From contig RAYY01000029.1 in NCBI GenBank assembly GCA_003611875.1, positions 1-64,000 of the forward strand: a stretch of 64,000 nt of DNA, read 5' to 3'. Below, in pieces: positions 1-8,522 of this stretch. The position numbers were made by a program, and so were the translations under genes. The notes below the pieces were generated by a model that was not told where the DNA came from, ran no database searches, and saw only the letters and a list, made by a program, of their open reading frames with translations. The DNA is from a bacterium D16-56. GTDB taxonomy: Bacteria > Bacillota > Clostridia > Lachnospirales > Lachnospiraceae. Position 1 is the first letter of the stretch. Each line of letters begins with the position of its first letter.

Positions 1-1198
1 TTAAATCCAATGCATTTTCCGCTTCTGCGATCATTTTTCCCAAAATATTACGGTCATAGGTTTTCACTTTTTCGGCTTTTGCTCCGGTTTCCAGCTCTTT
101 TTCTTCAGTTTTTGGTTCATCTGTTCTGGTTGCTGGTTCTTTTTCTCCGGTCTCCAGCTCCTCTCCTTCAATTTGCTGGCCTTTTTCTCTTGGTTCTGTC
201 TTTAACTTCATCCGATCACATCGAAAATCACACTGTCTTCCACAAGCTTCACAGCATGGTACTGGCTCACCGTCACCCTGTCTATGATATGCCAAAAGCA
301 GATTGACAAATTGACATTTATCCCCCACAGCATCCCGCAGCATCCCTATCTCATCTATCCGATCACACGGAAACGGATTCCCCAGTGGAGCTTCCACACA
401 ATAACAAAATTCTTGTCTGATCTGGCATTCCCTTGCACAGCTAAAACAGTCATGGCTGCCTTTAAACCCGCCATCCACACCTTGACACCCAGCTGTCGCA
501 ATCAAACTGTCCTCTGGATATACTATCCTAGGGGTTCCGTATGCAGAAAGCGGCTCCCCATCTTTTTCTTTTCCCTGCGCCTCTGTCAAGGAACTATAAA
601 ATTCCTCCCGGTCAGCATATTTCCCAGAGGCATCCCCCTTCTTAGCCCCATCCGCTTTTACAATAGTTGCGACCGTCGCAACCGTCTCCGCATTTTCTGA
701 AAGCTCACTCTGTTCCGGGATCTGCCCCTCCGGCTTTGTGCCGGAATCCTCCGCCAAAACCTCTCCCTCTGACGCCTTTGCTGCCTTTTTCTCCCGCTTT
801 GGCTTCATTTCCCGGATTTCCCTCACCTTCATCTCCGGCGTCACCTGTTCCCTCTGCTCCTCCGTCATGGAAACCATCTCAATCAGCTGGCTGACCGAGT
901 AATCCCGGTAAGGGGCTGCCAATACCGGCAGCTGCCCAAACTCGATCTGCTTTCCGAACTGCTCATACAGCCCTATGCACCGGGAAGCCCAGGACTTGTC
1001 CTTCTGGTACTGGCAGTGCAGGAACTCATGGAAGCTGTTATACCCGTCATCCTCCCACAGCCGTTCTTCCCGGATGATCCACAGATAATACCCGGTTGCC
1101 ACAAAACCGTCCTTCACATCCCGGATACTGATATCCACCAGATTTTTTGCCTCTTGAAATGTCAGCCCGCTCTTTCTAATCTCCTCCACCTTCCTCAC
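1..1198 (-). CDS. Unknown phage protein, C-terminus beyond the window
   Basis: A minus-strand frame stays open for 399 codons from GTG 1198 to the left edge, so the C-terminus is missing. The GTG overlaps the helicase stop by 4 nt (GTGA), the same coupling used along this operon. The first ~110 residues look like a compact helical domain, followed by a Lys/Glu-rich linker. Next come two cysteine clusters (DCFSCARECQIRQEFCYC, and CCEACGRQCDFRC) that could bind zinc, and a Glu/Lys-rich region with repeated ELETG. I do not recognise a family. Position in the replication operon suggests a DNA-metabolism accessory role, which is inference only. Confidence 0.75.
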   Translation of the reverse strand, partial: MRKVEEIRKSGLTFQEAKNLVDISIRDVKDGFVATGYYLWIIREERLWEDDGYNSFHEFLHCQYQKDKSWASRCIGLYEQFGKQIEFGQLPVLAAPYRDYSVSQLIEMVSMTEEQREQVTPEMKVREIREMKPKREKKAAKASEGEVLAEDSGTKPEGQIPEQSELSENAETVATVATIVKADGAKKGDASGKYADREEFYSSLTEAQGKEKDGEPLSAYGTPRIVYPEDSLIATAGCQGVDGGFKGSHDCFSCARECQIRQEFCYCVEAPLGNPFPCDRIDEIGMLRDAVGDKCQFVNLLLAYHRQGDGEPVPCCEACGRQCDFRCDRMKLKTEPREKGQQIEGEELETGEKEPATRTDEPKTEEKELETGAKAEKVKTYDRNILGKMIAEAENALDL

Positions 1199-2571
1199 TC
1201 CTCCGCTTTGATTTTCACAATCCTTGCCTTCAACGCTTCCAGCAGGCTGTCCTGGGTAGCCCGCTTGCTCTGCAGGGCATCCATCACCAGGGCGTCCGCC
1301 CCACAGTCCACCACCAGATGATGCACTATCACCTTTTCCTTCTGCCCCTGCCGGTAAAGCCTGGCATTTGCCTGCTGATACAGCTCCAGCGACCAGTTCA
1401 GCCCAAACCACACTATCGTGTTCCCCCCTGCCTGCAGGTTTAGCCCGTAAGCCGCGCTGGCCGGATGGGCCAGCAGCACCGGGATTTCCCGGTTATTCCA
1501 CCGGGTAATCACCTCCGGCCCTTTCAGCTCCTCAATCCCCACCCCCGCCCTTCCCAGACTCCTGACAATCCTCTCCTGGTCATGCCTGAAATTATAAAAC
1601 ACCAGCACCGGACGCCCCTGGGCTGCCTCCACAATCTCCCGCAGAGCTTCCAGCTTTTCCCCATGCACCTCCACCGGATTTTTCTCCCCGTCGTACACAG
1701 CCCCATTGCAGAACTGCAAAAGCTTTCCGGATAATACCGCCGCAGAGCCGGCGTCCAGAGTAGTCTCATCGATCTCCAGCAGCATCTCTTTCTCAAACTG
1801 CTCATAAGCCTTCCTGGTTTTTGGATTTAAAGCCACATGGACCACGTTGTCGATCCTCTCCGGAAGCTCCAGGTAATCCTTGGCAGACAGGCTGATGCAG
1901 ATATCCTGGATTTTTTCCTGGATCCTCTCCTCGGCCCCGGGCAGAGGCTCATAGGAGAACACCACCTCCCGGTTCCGGGATGCCGGCGTGAAATACCTTT
2001 CCCGATACAGCCCGATCCGCTTCCCCAGCCGTTCCCCTCCATCCAGCAGATAGACCTGGGACCACAAATCCACCAGGCCGTTGGGCGCCGGCGTCCCTGT
2101 CAGCCCGCAGATCCGGCGGATATGGCTTTTTACCAGGCACAGGCTCTTAAACCGCTTTGCCTGCGGGTTTTTAAAGCTGGACAGCTCATCAAGGATCACC
2201 ATGTCAAACGGCCAGTCATTCCGGTAGTAATCCACCAGCCACTGCACATTGTCCCGGCTCACCACATACACATCTCCAGGAGAGTTCAGAGCCCGGATCC
2301 GCTTTTTCAGGCTCCCCAGCACCGGCACGACCCGCAAAAGCCTTAAATGATCCCACTTGCCCGCTTCCCGTGTCCACGTATCCTCCGCCACCTTCTTGGG
2401 CGCAACCACCAACGCCTTCCGGACGGCAAACCGGTTGTACCGAAGGTCATTGACGGCAGTCAGGGTAATCACGGTTTTACCGAGGCCCATATCCAGAAAC
2501 AATCCCAGGGCCGGTTCAGCAATCAGGCGGTTGATACAATACCGCTGGTAGTCGTGGGGCACAAACTTCAT
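1195..2571 (-). CDS. SNF2-like DEAD-family phage helicase
   Basis: A 458-residue superfamily 2 helicase of the SNF2-like type common in Firmicutes phage replication cassettes. Visible motifs in order: Walker A DMGLGKT (about residues 27-33), ALVVAPKK, motif II DELS in place of DEAH (about 128), motif III TGTPAPNGL, and a C-terminal helicase lobe ending in motif VI (QANARLYRQGQ). It probably remodels DNA or recombination intermediates during phage replication. Its start overlaps the VRR-NUC gene by 4 nt (ATGA) and its stop overlaps the next gene, so the three are translationally coupled. Confidence 0.9.
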   Translation of the reverse strand: MKFVPHDYQRYCINRLIAEPALGLFLDMGLGKTVITLTAVNDLRYNRFAVRKALVVAPKKVAEDTWTREAGKWDHLRLLRVVPVLGSLKKRIRALNSPGDVYVVSRDNVQWLVDYYRNDWPFDMVILDELSSFKNPQAKRFKSLCLVKSHIRRICGLTGTPAPNGLVDLWSQVYLLDGGERLGKRIGLYRERYFTPASRNREVVFSYEPLPGAEERIQEKIQDICISLSAKDYLELPERIDNVVHVALNPKTRKAYEQFEKEMLLEIDETTLDAGSAAVLSGKLLQFCNGAVYDGEKNPVEVHGEKLEALREIVEAAQGRPVLVFYNFRHDQERIVRSLGRAGVGIEELKGPEVITRWNNREIPVLLAHPASAAYGLNLQAGGNTIVWFGLNWSLELYQQANARLYRQGQKEKVIVHHLVVDCGADALVMDALQSKRATQDSLLEALKARIVKIKAEE

Positions 2572-2894
2572 GCCTTCCCCTCCGCTTCTCCCGGATGGAG
2601 GCCCACGCAGGCGCTGGTCTTACAGACAGCCGCTACCACGCCGTCAATCCCCTCCAGGCTGTCCAGCACCCACACACCGCAGCCCAGCCCACGCAGCTCC
2701 CGCATACGTACCTGCTGCAGGGGCGTGGGATGCTTCCCCGGCGCCTTCACCTCCACAAAGCCCATATGCCCTCCCGGCATCACCACCAGCCGGTCCGGCA
2801 CCCCGTCATTCCCCGGAGAGACGAATTTATACGCCTTTCCCCCGGCCCGCTTTACCGCTTCCCTGAACTTGTCCTCGATTTCTTTCTCCCTCAC
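2568..2894 (-). CDS. VRR-NUC domain nuclease
   Basis: A 108-residue stand-alone VRR-NUC protein of the PD-(D/E)XK fold. The core is seen as SPGNDGVPDRLVV followed by MGFVEVKAPG, giving the D...ExK metal-binding arrangement, with a preceding Glu near the N-terminus. The family includes Holliday-junction and flap-type nucleases, and phage copies travel with the SNF2 helicase as here. The start is GTG 2894, preceded by AGAGGAGGATCAAT. It is the first gene of a three-gene coupled unit whose promoter should lie in the AT-rich gap upstream. Confidence 0.9.
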   Translation of the reverse strand: MREKEIEDKFREAVKRAGGKAYKFVSPGNDGVPDRLVVMPGGHMGFVEVKAPGKHPTPLQQVRMRELRGLGCGVWVLDSLEGIDGVVAAVCKTSACVGLHPGEAEGKA

Positions 2895-2953
2895 ATTGAT
2901 CCTCCTCTCTGCCCGGACAACAAACCCCTCGCGTGTGTACGCGTATCTTTTTA

Positions 2954-2997
2954 TTTAATTTAAGGGTTTAAAGGGTTATAATACCCTTAATACCCCA
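2954..2997. promoter_or_regulatory. AAGGGT/ACCCTT repeat cluster upstream of VRR-NUC operon
   Basis: The stretch contains TTTAAGGGT (2959-2967), a second AAGGGT (2971-2976), then ATACCCTTAAT (2981-2991) in the opposite orientation. The two outer words also occur in the operator region of the second HTH switch (14,718-14,728 and 14,755-14,763). It lies where the promoter of the VRR-NUC/helicase operon is expected. Confidence 0.4.
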
Positions 2998-3020
2998 TAT
3001 TTCATATTTATATAGATAAA

Positions 3021-3186
3021 GAATGTTGCAAATGTAGATATATAGGTTAAACCCGCATAAAATAAGGATTTTTCCGGGAACACCCCCTTGTTCCCACTTG
3101 TTCTTTTTTGTTGATTTGTTGCCAGGCTGCTACTTTAAGAATGTTGCCGGAATGTTGCATTTGGCATTTATATTCAAGAATGTTCC
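3021..3186. repeat. GAATGTTGC direct repeats in AT-rich gap
   Basis: GAATGTTGC occurs at 3021-3029, 3139-3147 and 3150-3158, with a near copy GAATGTTCC at 3178-3186 inside the 3' end of the primase gene. The gap between the primase stop and the VRR-NUC start (2895-3173) is otherwise AT-rich non-coding DNA. Iteron-like repeats beside replication genes could mark a phage origin, but that is a guess. Confidence 0.35.
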
Positions 3187-5627
3187 TTTGTTGGTTCCTC
3201 CTCCCGTATTCGATTAAATCCCCTTTGTTTTCCGTAATAAGGGCCAAAGGGGATTGGACCACGGCTTCGTTCCCATCCGCCTATCACAGACAGAATCGTA
3301 TTGATTTCATAGGAATCGCTTTTTTTCATCATCTTTAAATCTCCGTTAAAGCATTCGCACCAAATCTCTGCCGCGCATACCCGATCCCTGGAAACCAACT
3401 GGTCTGCATCACAGGTGTCTTTTCCAAAATTCCAAAAATCCCTCCGTGCATACAGGTCCTTCTTATTCCAGTCCAAGGTGATCTGCCTTTCCAGGAACTC
3501 ACGGATAATCCCTTCTTTCGGATTGCTCTCCATATGCTCCTCCTGCTGCCTTTCTGCCTCTCTGGCGTCCTCACCTTCCAGATACAGCTTTTCTCCACAT
3601 CTCCACCGGATTACAGCCTCTGCCCAGACCTGATCCACCTCACCTTCAAGCTGAGAAAAAATATGCTTCCTTGGTTTCCTCTCCCCCAGATCAACCGGCC
3701 AGAACCGTCTGTTTCCTGTCAGATCTCTCAAAATCTCCTTATTGTTAGTAGTTCCCACAATGATACAAGAACGGGGAAACGGTCTTGTATGGCGCCCATA
3801 AGGCTCCCGATATACGTCCTCTATTTTGCTAAGAAACTGCTTGATTGTATTCATTTCAGATTTATTCATTCCGGCCAGCTCTCCGGCTTCCAGAATCCAG
3901 TATCCCTGGATTATTTCCGCAGCCTCTTTCCCCTCAAAAGTACTTAAGCTGTCTGAATACCAATCTCTCCCCAACACACGAAAAAAAGTGCTTTTCCCCA
4001 ATCCTTGAGGACCAGATAATATAAGCATAGAATCGAATTTCACTCCGGGAGTCATGGCCCTGGCTACTGCTGCCGTCAAGGTTTTTCTGGTCACAGCCCT
4101 GACATAAGGGCTGTCCTCTGCCCCAAAATAGTCAATTAGAAGGGTATCAAGCCGTGGCATATTATCCCATACCAGCCCGCACAGATACTCCTGGAGCCTG
4201 TTAACCCGATGGGACACTGCATATACTGCCATGGCATCCAGTATATTACTCTTTCCGGTTATTCCGTATACTTTTTCCAGATAATGCCTCATGCCGGCAT
4301 CATCCTGTTCCTCCCACGCCCGCGGCTTTTGATACCGCTTTTCCGCATCCCAAGGCATGGGTTCCCCTGCCACGGGGCGGTTGGCAAATTCATCATGCCA
4401 GAAATGCCCGCACAGGCGGGGGTCATGGCTTAAAATAATCAATACGTTATCAATGGTACTTAAAAGTTTCCCTGTTTTGGAATGGCATTTCAACTTCCCC
4501 ATCCAGTCCAGGTCTTCGGGCTCCTGTGGTTCTAAGCGGGCCATAGGCATGGCCCCAAACTCCTCCTGGGCCTTCTCATACCGTTCCGCTGTAACCAGCT
4601 TTGCCACTGGCCCCAGGCCGGAGGCAAACTCACACATAGCCTGGAACGACGGAAGCTGGGTTACCGGCGTGTCCGGCTTTGCCTCCCCATCCTCCTCCCC
4701 AAACTTATGCAGCCGCACCAGGTCAAACGCATTGCACAGCTTTCCTGACGCCGGATCCGTGGCATGATGGCTGTACAGGAAGCTCCCTCCCTCATACAGC
4801 ACTGCCCCTCCTACGGTCGTCCCTTCGCTATAGGTATACCGGTCCTCCCCGCACGGCACATAGGCATCCGGAATAAACTCCGCAATCGCCTCCGGGATGG
4901 TATAGATACGGCAGAACGCCCCTACCACCCCCTGCTTCTCCAACGGGTTTCCCTGTTTCTTGGCCGACCGGTCCCTTAGCTTGGCCGCCCCCGGCACCTC
5001 CGGCCACTCCGATACATTCCTCCAGTCCTGATACAGCCCCAGCATCCCTGACCGGGATAAAAACGGCTTGTCCCCATAGAAAAACACATACTCACTGTCC
5101 CGGCTGCACCCCGGCCAGTACATCAGCCGCACCGGCTCAAAGGTGGTCGGGTCAAACAGAGACATCCCTAAAAAGGACGCCGCCTTCCTGGCAATCGGCT
5201 CATACTCCTCCACACTGCAGGGTTCATCCAAAGGGAAAATAATCCGCAGCCGGGGGGCTACAGGCTCATGCTTCCGGGTAGAGTACACCACATAGGCACA
5301 CCCTAGAGATTCCAGCGCGGTCAGCACACCCTGCGTCCCTCCTGCCTGGATGCTGTCCGCATCCAGCGTCACCAAATGCCTGGGTCCTGCGTTCTGGCTG
5401 CGCCTGGTCTCCCCTAAAAGCTCCCCTCCCACAAACCCTCCGATATCCTTTAACCGGTCCTGGCCGGACTTAGAAAGATTTCGATATTCCGCATACGATT
5501 CCTGGGTCCTTACCGGCATGGATACCCGGCGGACAAAATCCGACCACCAAAGCTCCTGCTGCTGCCAGCTCATGGACTTGCGGCTGGTCCCGATAGAGAT
5601 CCGTATGGTCCGGTCATTGATGAACAT
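3174..5627 (-). CDS. VirE-like phage primase-helicase
   Basis: A virulence-associated E (VirE) family replication protein. ATG 5627 is chosen because AAGGAGTAGAGCC sits directly before it, giving 817 residues and a 4-nt gap after the polymerase stop; a start 15 codons upstream would overlap that gene. The C-terminal half is a P-loop ATPase with Walker A GPQGLGKST, a downstream ILEAGELAG (Walker B-like) and IIVGTTNNKEILRD (sensor-like). The N-terminal third has LVTLDADSI and YSTRKH, resembling the DxD and sxH motifs of archaeo-eukaryotic primases, so it may both prime and unwind. It follows family A polymerase in the operon. Confidence 0.88.
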   Translation of the reverse strand: MFINDRTIRISIGTSRKSMSWQQQELWWSDFVRRVSMPVRTQESYAEYRNLSKSGQDRLKDIGGFVGGELLGETRRSQNAGPRHLVTLDADSIQAGGTQGVLTALESLGCAYVVYSTRKHEPVAPRLRIIFPLDEPCSVEEYEPIARKAASFLGMSLFDPTTFEPVRLMYWPGCSRDSEYVFFYGDKPFLSRSGMLGLYQDWRNVSEWPEVPGAAKLRDRSAKKQGNPLEKQGVVGAFCRIYTIPEAIAEFIPDAYVPCGEDRYTYSEGTTVGGAVLYEGGSFLYSHHATDPASGKLCNAFDLVRLHKFGEEDGEAKPDTPVTQLPSFQAMCEFASGLGPVAKLVTAERYEKAQEEFGAMPMARLEPQEPEDLDWMGKLKCHSKTGKLLSTIDNVLIILSHDPRLCGHFWHDEFANRPVAGEPMPWDAEKRYQKPRAWEEQDDAGMRHYLEKVYGITGKSNILDAMAVYAVSHRVNRLQEYLCGLVWDNMPRLDTLLIDYFGAEDSPYVRAVTRKTLTAAVARAMTPGVKFDSMLILSGPQGLGKSTFFRVLGRDWYSDSLSTFEGKEAAEIIQGYWILEAGELAGMNKSEMNTIKQFLSKIEDVYREPYGRHTRPFPRSCIIVGTTNNKEILRDLTGNRRFWPVDLGERKPRKHIFSQLEGEVDQVWAEAVIRWRCGEKLYLEGEDAREAERQQEEHMESNPKEGIIREFLERQITLDWNKKDLYARRDFWNFGKDTCDADQLVSRDRVCAAEIWCECFNGDLKMMKKSDSYEINTILSVIGGWERSRGPIPFGPYYGKQRGFNRIREEEPTKEHS

Positions 5628-5631
5628 GGCT

Positions 5632-7596
5632 CTACTCCTTTTTATAATAATCTCCCTCAAAGCCGTCTGCATTCAGCGGCAGCCCTGGCGCCCATGACGG
5701 CGCCTGGCACATAAGCCGGACCGCATCCTCCTGGCTCTGCTCTCCGCCTTCCAAAATCTCCAGCACCACCTCATCATGGATGTGGAAACAAATCCGGTAC
5801 CCACAGCTTTCCAGGACCGTCATGGCATTGGCCAGACAGTCCCTTGCCACTGCCTGTACGATATTCTCCGTCAGCTTTCCTCCATAGGTCGGCAGCATCC
5901 TCCATTTATGGCTTTTTTGGTCCATCCCCATATAATAAATCCGCTTCCGGTTCCTCTCATCCGGAATCAGACGGGGCTCCACATAAGACAGCCGCCTCCC
6001 ACTGGGAAGCTGCACCATCATCCGGCCGGCGTCCCGGCAAAAAGACACCCCACACGGCAAAACTGCCGCCGCCCCGGTTTCAATACAATCCAAGGCATAC
6101 CGCTCCACTGCATACCAGAAATCCTGGATCCTCCGGTTGGAAGCCCGCCACCTCCTCACAATGTCAGGCAGGTCCTCCTCCTTTAACCCCATCCGCAAGG
6201 CCCCCATCTGCACCAATGCTCCCGCTGCACCCTGATATCCCAATGCCAGCTCCGCGATCTTCCCTTTTGCACGCAAGGCATACTCTGGATTCCCTTTACA
6301 GATCTTCTCCACCGGCACCCCGAACATGGCGCTTGCAGAAGCCTCATAAATCCTTCCATGGGTGCGGAACACCTCAAGCCTCCATTCCTCCCCGGCCAGC
6401 CAGGCAAGCACCCGCGCCTCAATGGCAGAAAAATCCGCCACGGCAAAGCGGTGCCCCTCCCGCGGCACAAAAGCAGTCCGGATTAACTGGGACAAGGTAT
6501 CCGGCACATTTCCATAAATGGTTTTCAAAGCCTCCACCTTCTGCTTTTTCACCAGCTCCCGTGCCGTGTCCAGGCTTTCTATATAATTTCGAGGGAGATT
6601 CTGGATCTGCACCAGGCGTCCGGCCCATCTCCCGGTCCGCTGCCCGCCGTAAAACTGCAAAAGCCCACGCACCCTCCCGTCGTCACATACCGCTGCTTTC
6701 ATGGCCTCATATTTTTTCACACTGGTCTTGGACAGCTCCTGCCGGATTTTCAGCATCTTCTTCACATCCGGATTCGGCCCGTCCGCCTCCAAAAGCTCCG
6801 CCACTGTCTGCTTATCCAGGCTTTCCACCTCCAGATCGGCGTTATCCTGGACCCACTGCTTCAGCTGCGCTACGGAATTTGGATTGTCCAGCCCTGTGAT
6901 CTCCCTGGCCTGTTCTGATAAGGCGTCCGTCATATGATCGCTGACTGCCAAAGCCCCGTTTACAAACTCCATGTCCAGCGCTACCCCGCCCATGTTAATC
7001 TTCTGGTCCAGCACCCACAGACGATGCTCCTGCTCCGGTATGGGGCAGCACTCCAACCGCCTTTCGATCTCCCGCTCCGTCACCACGTCCTGCCTGCAGT
7101 ACTCCTTAAAAAGCTCCCATTTTTCCGGAGAATGTTCCGGTAAATTCCTCCGTCTCCCGCCGTTCCTCTTTGTGGGGGCGCACGGGGTACAGAAATACCG
7201 GATCAAGGCTTTTCCTTCCGCCATTTTCCTCCGGTCCTCCGGGAGATCCAAAGCCTTGCCGACAGCATCCAGGCCGCCGGCATAGCCGCAGTACCAGGCA
7301 TGTACCATAGAACAATGCCACTGATCCAGGGATGTTGCAAAATACCGGCTCAGACAGTAATACTCAAATGCAGCATGAAACGCAGTCTTTTTCACGTCCG
7401 GATTTCCTAAATCCAGGATCACAGAATAAGGGATCCTCTCCCCCTGCAGCAGATCCGCAATCTGCACAGGGCCATCGTCATACTTCCAGGAAAACAAAAG
7501 GATCTCAAAGTCCGGGGACTGCACATACCGGTACAGCCCGGACTTCTGGATTTTTACACTGCTGTAGGTCTCCAAATCAATGCTTAAAGTCTTCAA
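5632..7596 (-). CDS. Phage family A DNA polymerase
   Basis: A 654-residue DNA polymerase I-type enzyme without the 5' nuclease. The N-terminal 3'-5' exonuclease is seen as SIDLETYSS (motif I), FHAAFEYYCL (motif II) and YCRQDV (motif III). The polymerase domain has motif A (VADFSAIEARVLAWLAG), motif B region (RAKGKIAELALGYQG) and motif C (CFHIHDEVVLE). All catalytic acidic residues appear present. It overlaps the DUF2815 gene by 4 nt upstream and is followed by the primase, the standard order of this phage replication cassette. Confidence 0.95.
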   Translation of the reverse strand: MKTLSIDLETYSSVKIQKSGLYRYVQSPDFEILLFSWKYDDGPVQIADLLQGERIPYSVILDLGNPDVKKTAFHAAFEYYCLSRYFATSLDQWHCSMVHAWYCGYAGGLDAVGKALDLPEDRRKMAEGKALIRYFCTPCAPTKRNGGRRRNLPEHSPEKWELFKEYCRQDVVTEREIERRLECCPIPEQEHRLWVLDQKINMGGVALDMEFVNGALAVSDHMTDALSEQAREITGLDNPNSVAQLKQWVQDNADLEVESLDKQTVAELLEADGPNPDVKKMLKIRQELSKTSVKKYEAMKAAVCDDGRVRGLLQFYGGQRTGRWAGRLVQIQNLPRNYIESLDTARELVKKQKVEALKTIYGNVPDTLSQLIRTAFVPREGHRFAVADFSAIEARVLAWLAGEEWRLEVFRTHGRIYEASASAMFGVPVEKICKGNPEYALRAKGKIAELALGYQGAAGALVQMGALRMGLKEEDLPDIVRRWRASNRRIQDFWYAVERYALDCIETGAAAVLPCGVSFCRDAGRMMVQLPSGRRLSYVEPRLIPDERNRKRIYYMGMDQKSHKWRMLPTYGGKLTENIVQAVARDCLANAMTVLESCGYRICFHIHDEVVLEILEGGEQSQEDAVRLMCQAPSWAPGLPLNADGFEGDYYKKE

Positions 7597-8522
7597 ATCC
7601 CCATCACGCTCCCATAGAGCGGCATCCCCGTCACCGGATCTGTGGCCGGGGGAACCGGGGCAGCCCCGGCAGGCGGGAACCCGGATGCATAGCCTGGAGC
7701 ATTCTGGAACTGTCCTCCATACCCTGCGGGCGGAACCGGTGGATTCTGGGATTGCCCTCCGTAACCTGCAGGCGGAACCGGCCCAACCCCTGCACCTGAC
7801 GTCCCGGAAGGTCCGGAAGCATATCCCGGTGGATTCTGAGAGGGCCCTCCGTAACCTACAGGCGGAACCGGCCCAACCCCTGCACCTGATGTCCCAGAAG
7901 CATATCCCGGTGGATTCTGGGGCGGCCCTCCGTAACCTGCAGGCGGAACCGGCCCAGACGGAGTAGGACTCAGAGCCATCCCATAAGTAGACGGACCGTT
8001 CCAGACATTCCTGCCCCCGAAATCTTCCTCTGGGGTTGTCCGTCCGGACAGCGGCTCCCCGTCCGCTATCTTCTGTATATTATTCAAACCACATCCCACG
8101 CCCCGGTTCCCGTTCTGGTTAAAGGCAAAAAAGTTTACAGAAGCACGTGCGTAGCATCCGGAATAAAACCCATTGGGGTCTAAAATCGGCTGGATATCTT
8201 GATCCACCACAGAAGGACGCACCTTGCTGGACGCACGGACCACCCAGCATCCCCTGCACTCCTCCCCAAAAGGCTCCCCGTTATCCATCACACCGTCCCC
8301 GTCATACAACGGCATTTTGGGCCTTGCCGGCTTATGCCCGCCAAACACCTTCTGCACCCCGTCCTCAAGCGCCTGATTCATGGCGGCACAGATAGCCTGG
8401 TAAGATGCCTGGTCTGACTTGGCAAACAACATCGTAATTTGATATTTTGGCTCCCCGTCTCCCTTCGGGGCCTGCGGCTGAAACACATGGGCGTAGCTTG
8501 CCCGGAATACTCCTGTTATCAT
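7593..8522 (-). CDS. DUF2815 ssDNA-binding-like protein with repeat tail
   Basis: 309 residues. The first ~170 match the DUF2815 family, phage proteins thought to be T7 gp2.5-like single-strand DNA binding proteins (YQITMLFAKSDQ, and GFYSGCYARASVNFFAF). Residues ~185-300 are an unusual Pro/Gly/Tyr tail built from near-tandem units PVPPAGYGG.xQNPPGYASG, also visible as a DNA repeat at about 7650-7960. TPEEDFGG between the two parts also occurs at the C-terminus of the upstream DUF2800 protein. Start and stop overlap the neighbours by 4 nt. Confidence 0.88.
   Translation of the reverse strand: MITGVFRASYAHVFQPQAPKGDGEPKYQITMLFAKSDQASYQAICAAMNQALEDGVQKVFGGHKPARPKMPLYDGDGVMDNGEPFGEECRGCWVVRASSKVRPSVVDQDIQPILDPNGFYSGCYARASVNFFAFNQNGNRGVGCGLNNIQKIADGEPLSGRTTPEEDFGGRNVWNGPSTYGMALSPTPSGPVPPAGYGGPPQNPPGYASGTSGAGVGPVPPVGYGGPSQNPPGYASGPSGTSGAGVGPVPPAGYGGQSQNPPVPPAGYGGQFQNAPGYASGFPPAGAAPVPPATDPVTGMPLYGSVMGI

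Noticed and set aside
10-894. Three plus-strand frames at the left edge
   Set aside because: The minus strand carries one continuous 399-codon frame coupled to the helicase; the plus frames are its shadows.
5844-6899. 351-residue plus-strand frame opposite the DNA polymerase
   Set aside because: Pro/Ser/Arg-rich text with no ribosome binding site, opposite a clear polymerase; a shadow of GC-rich coding DNA.
7650-7960. Repeats in the DUF2815 gene as an origin or CRISPR
   Set aside because: They are codon-phased peptide repeats inside an open frame.
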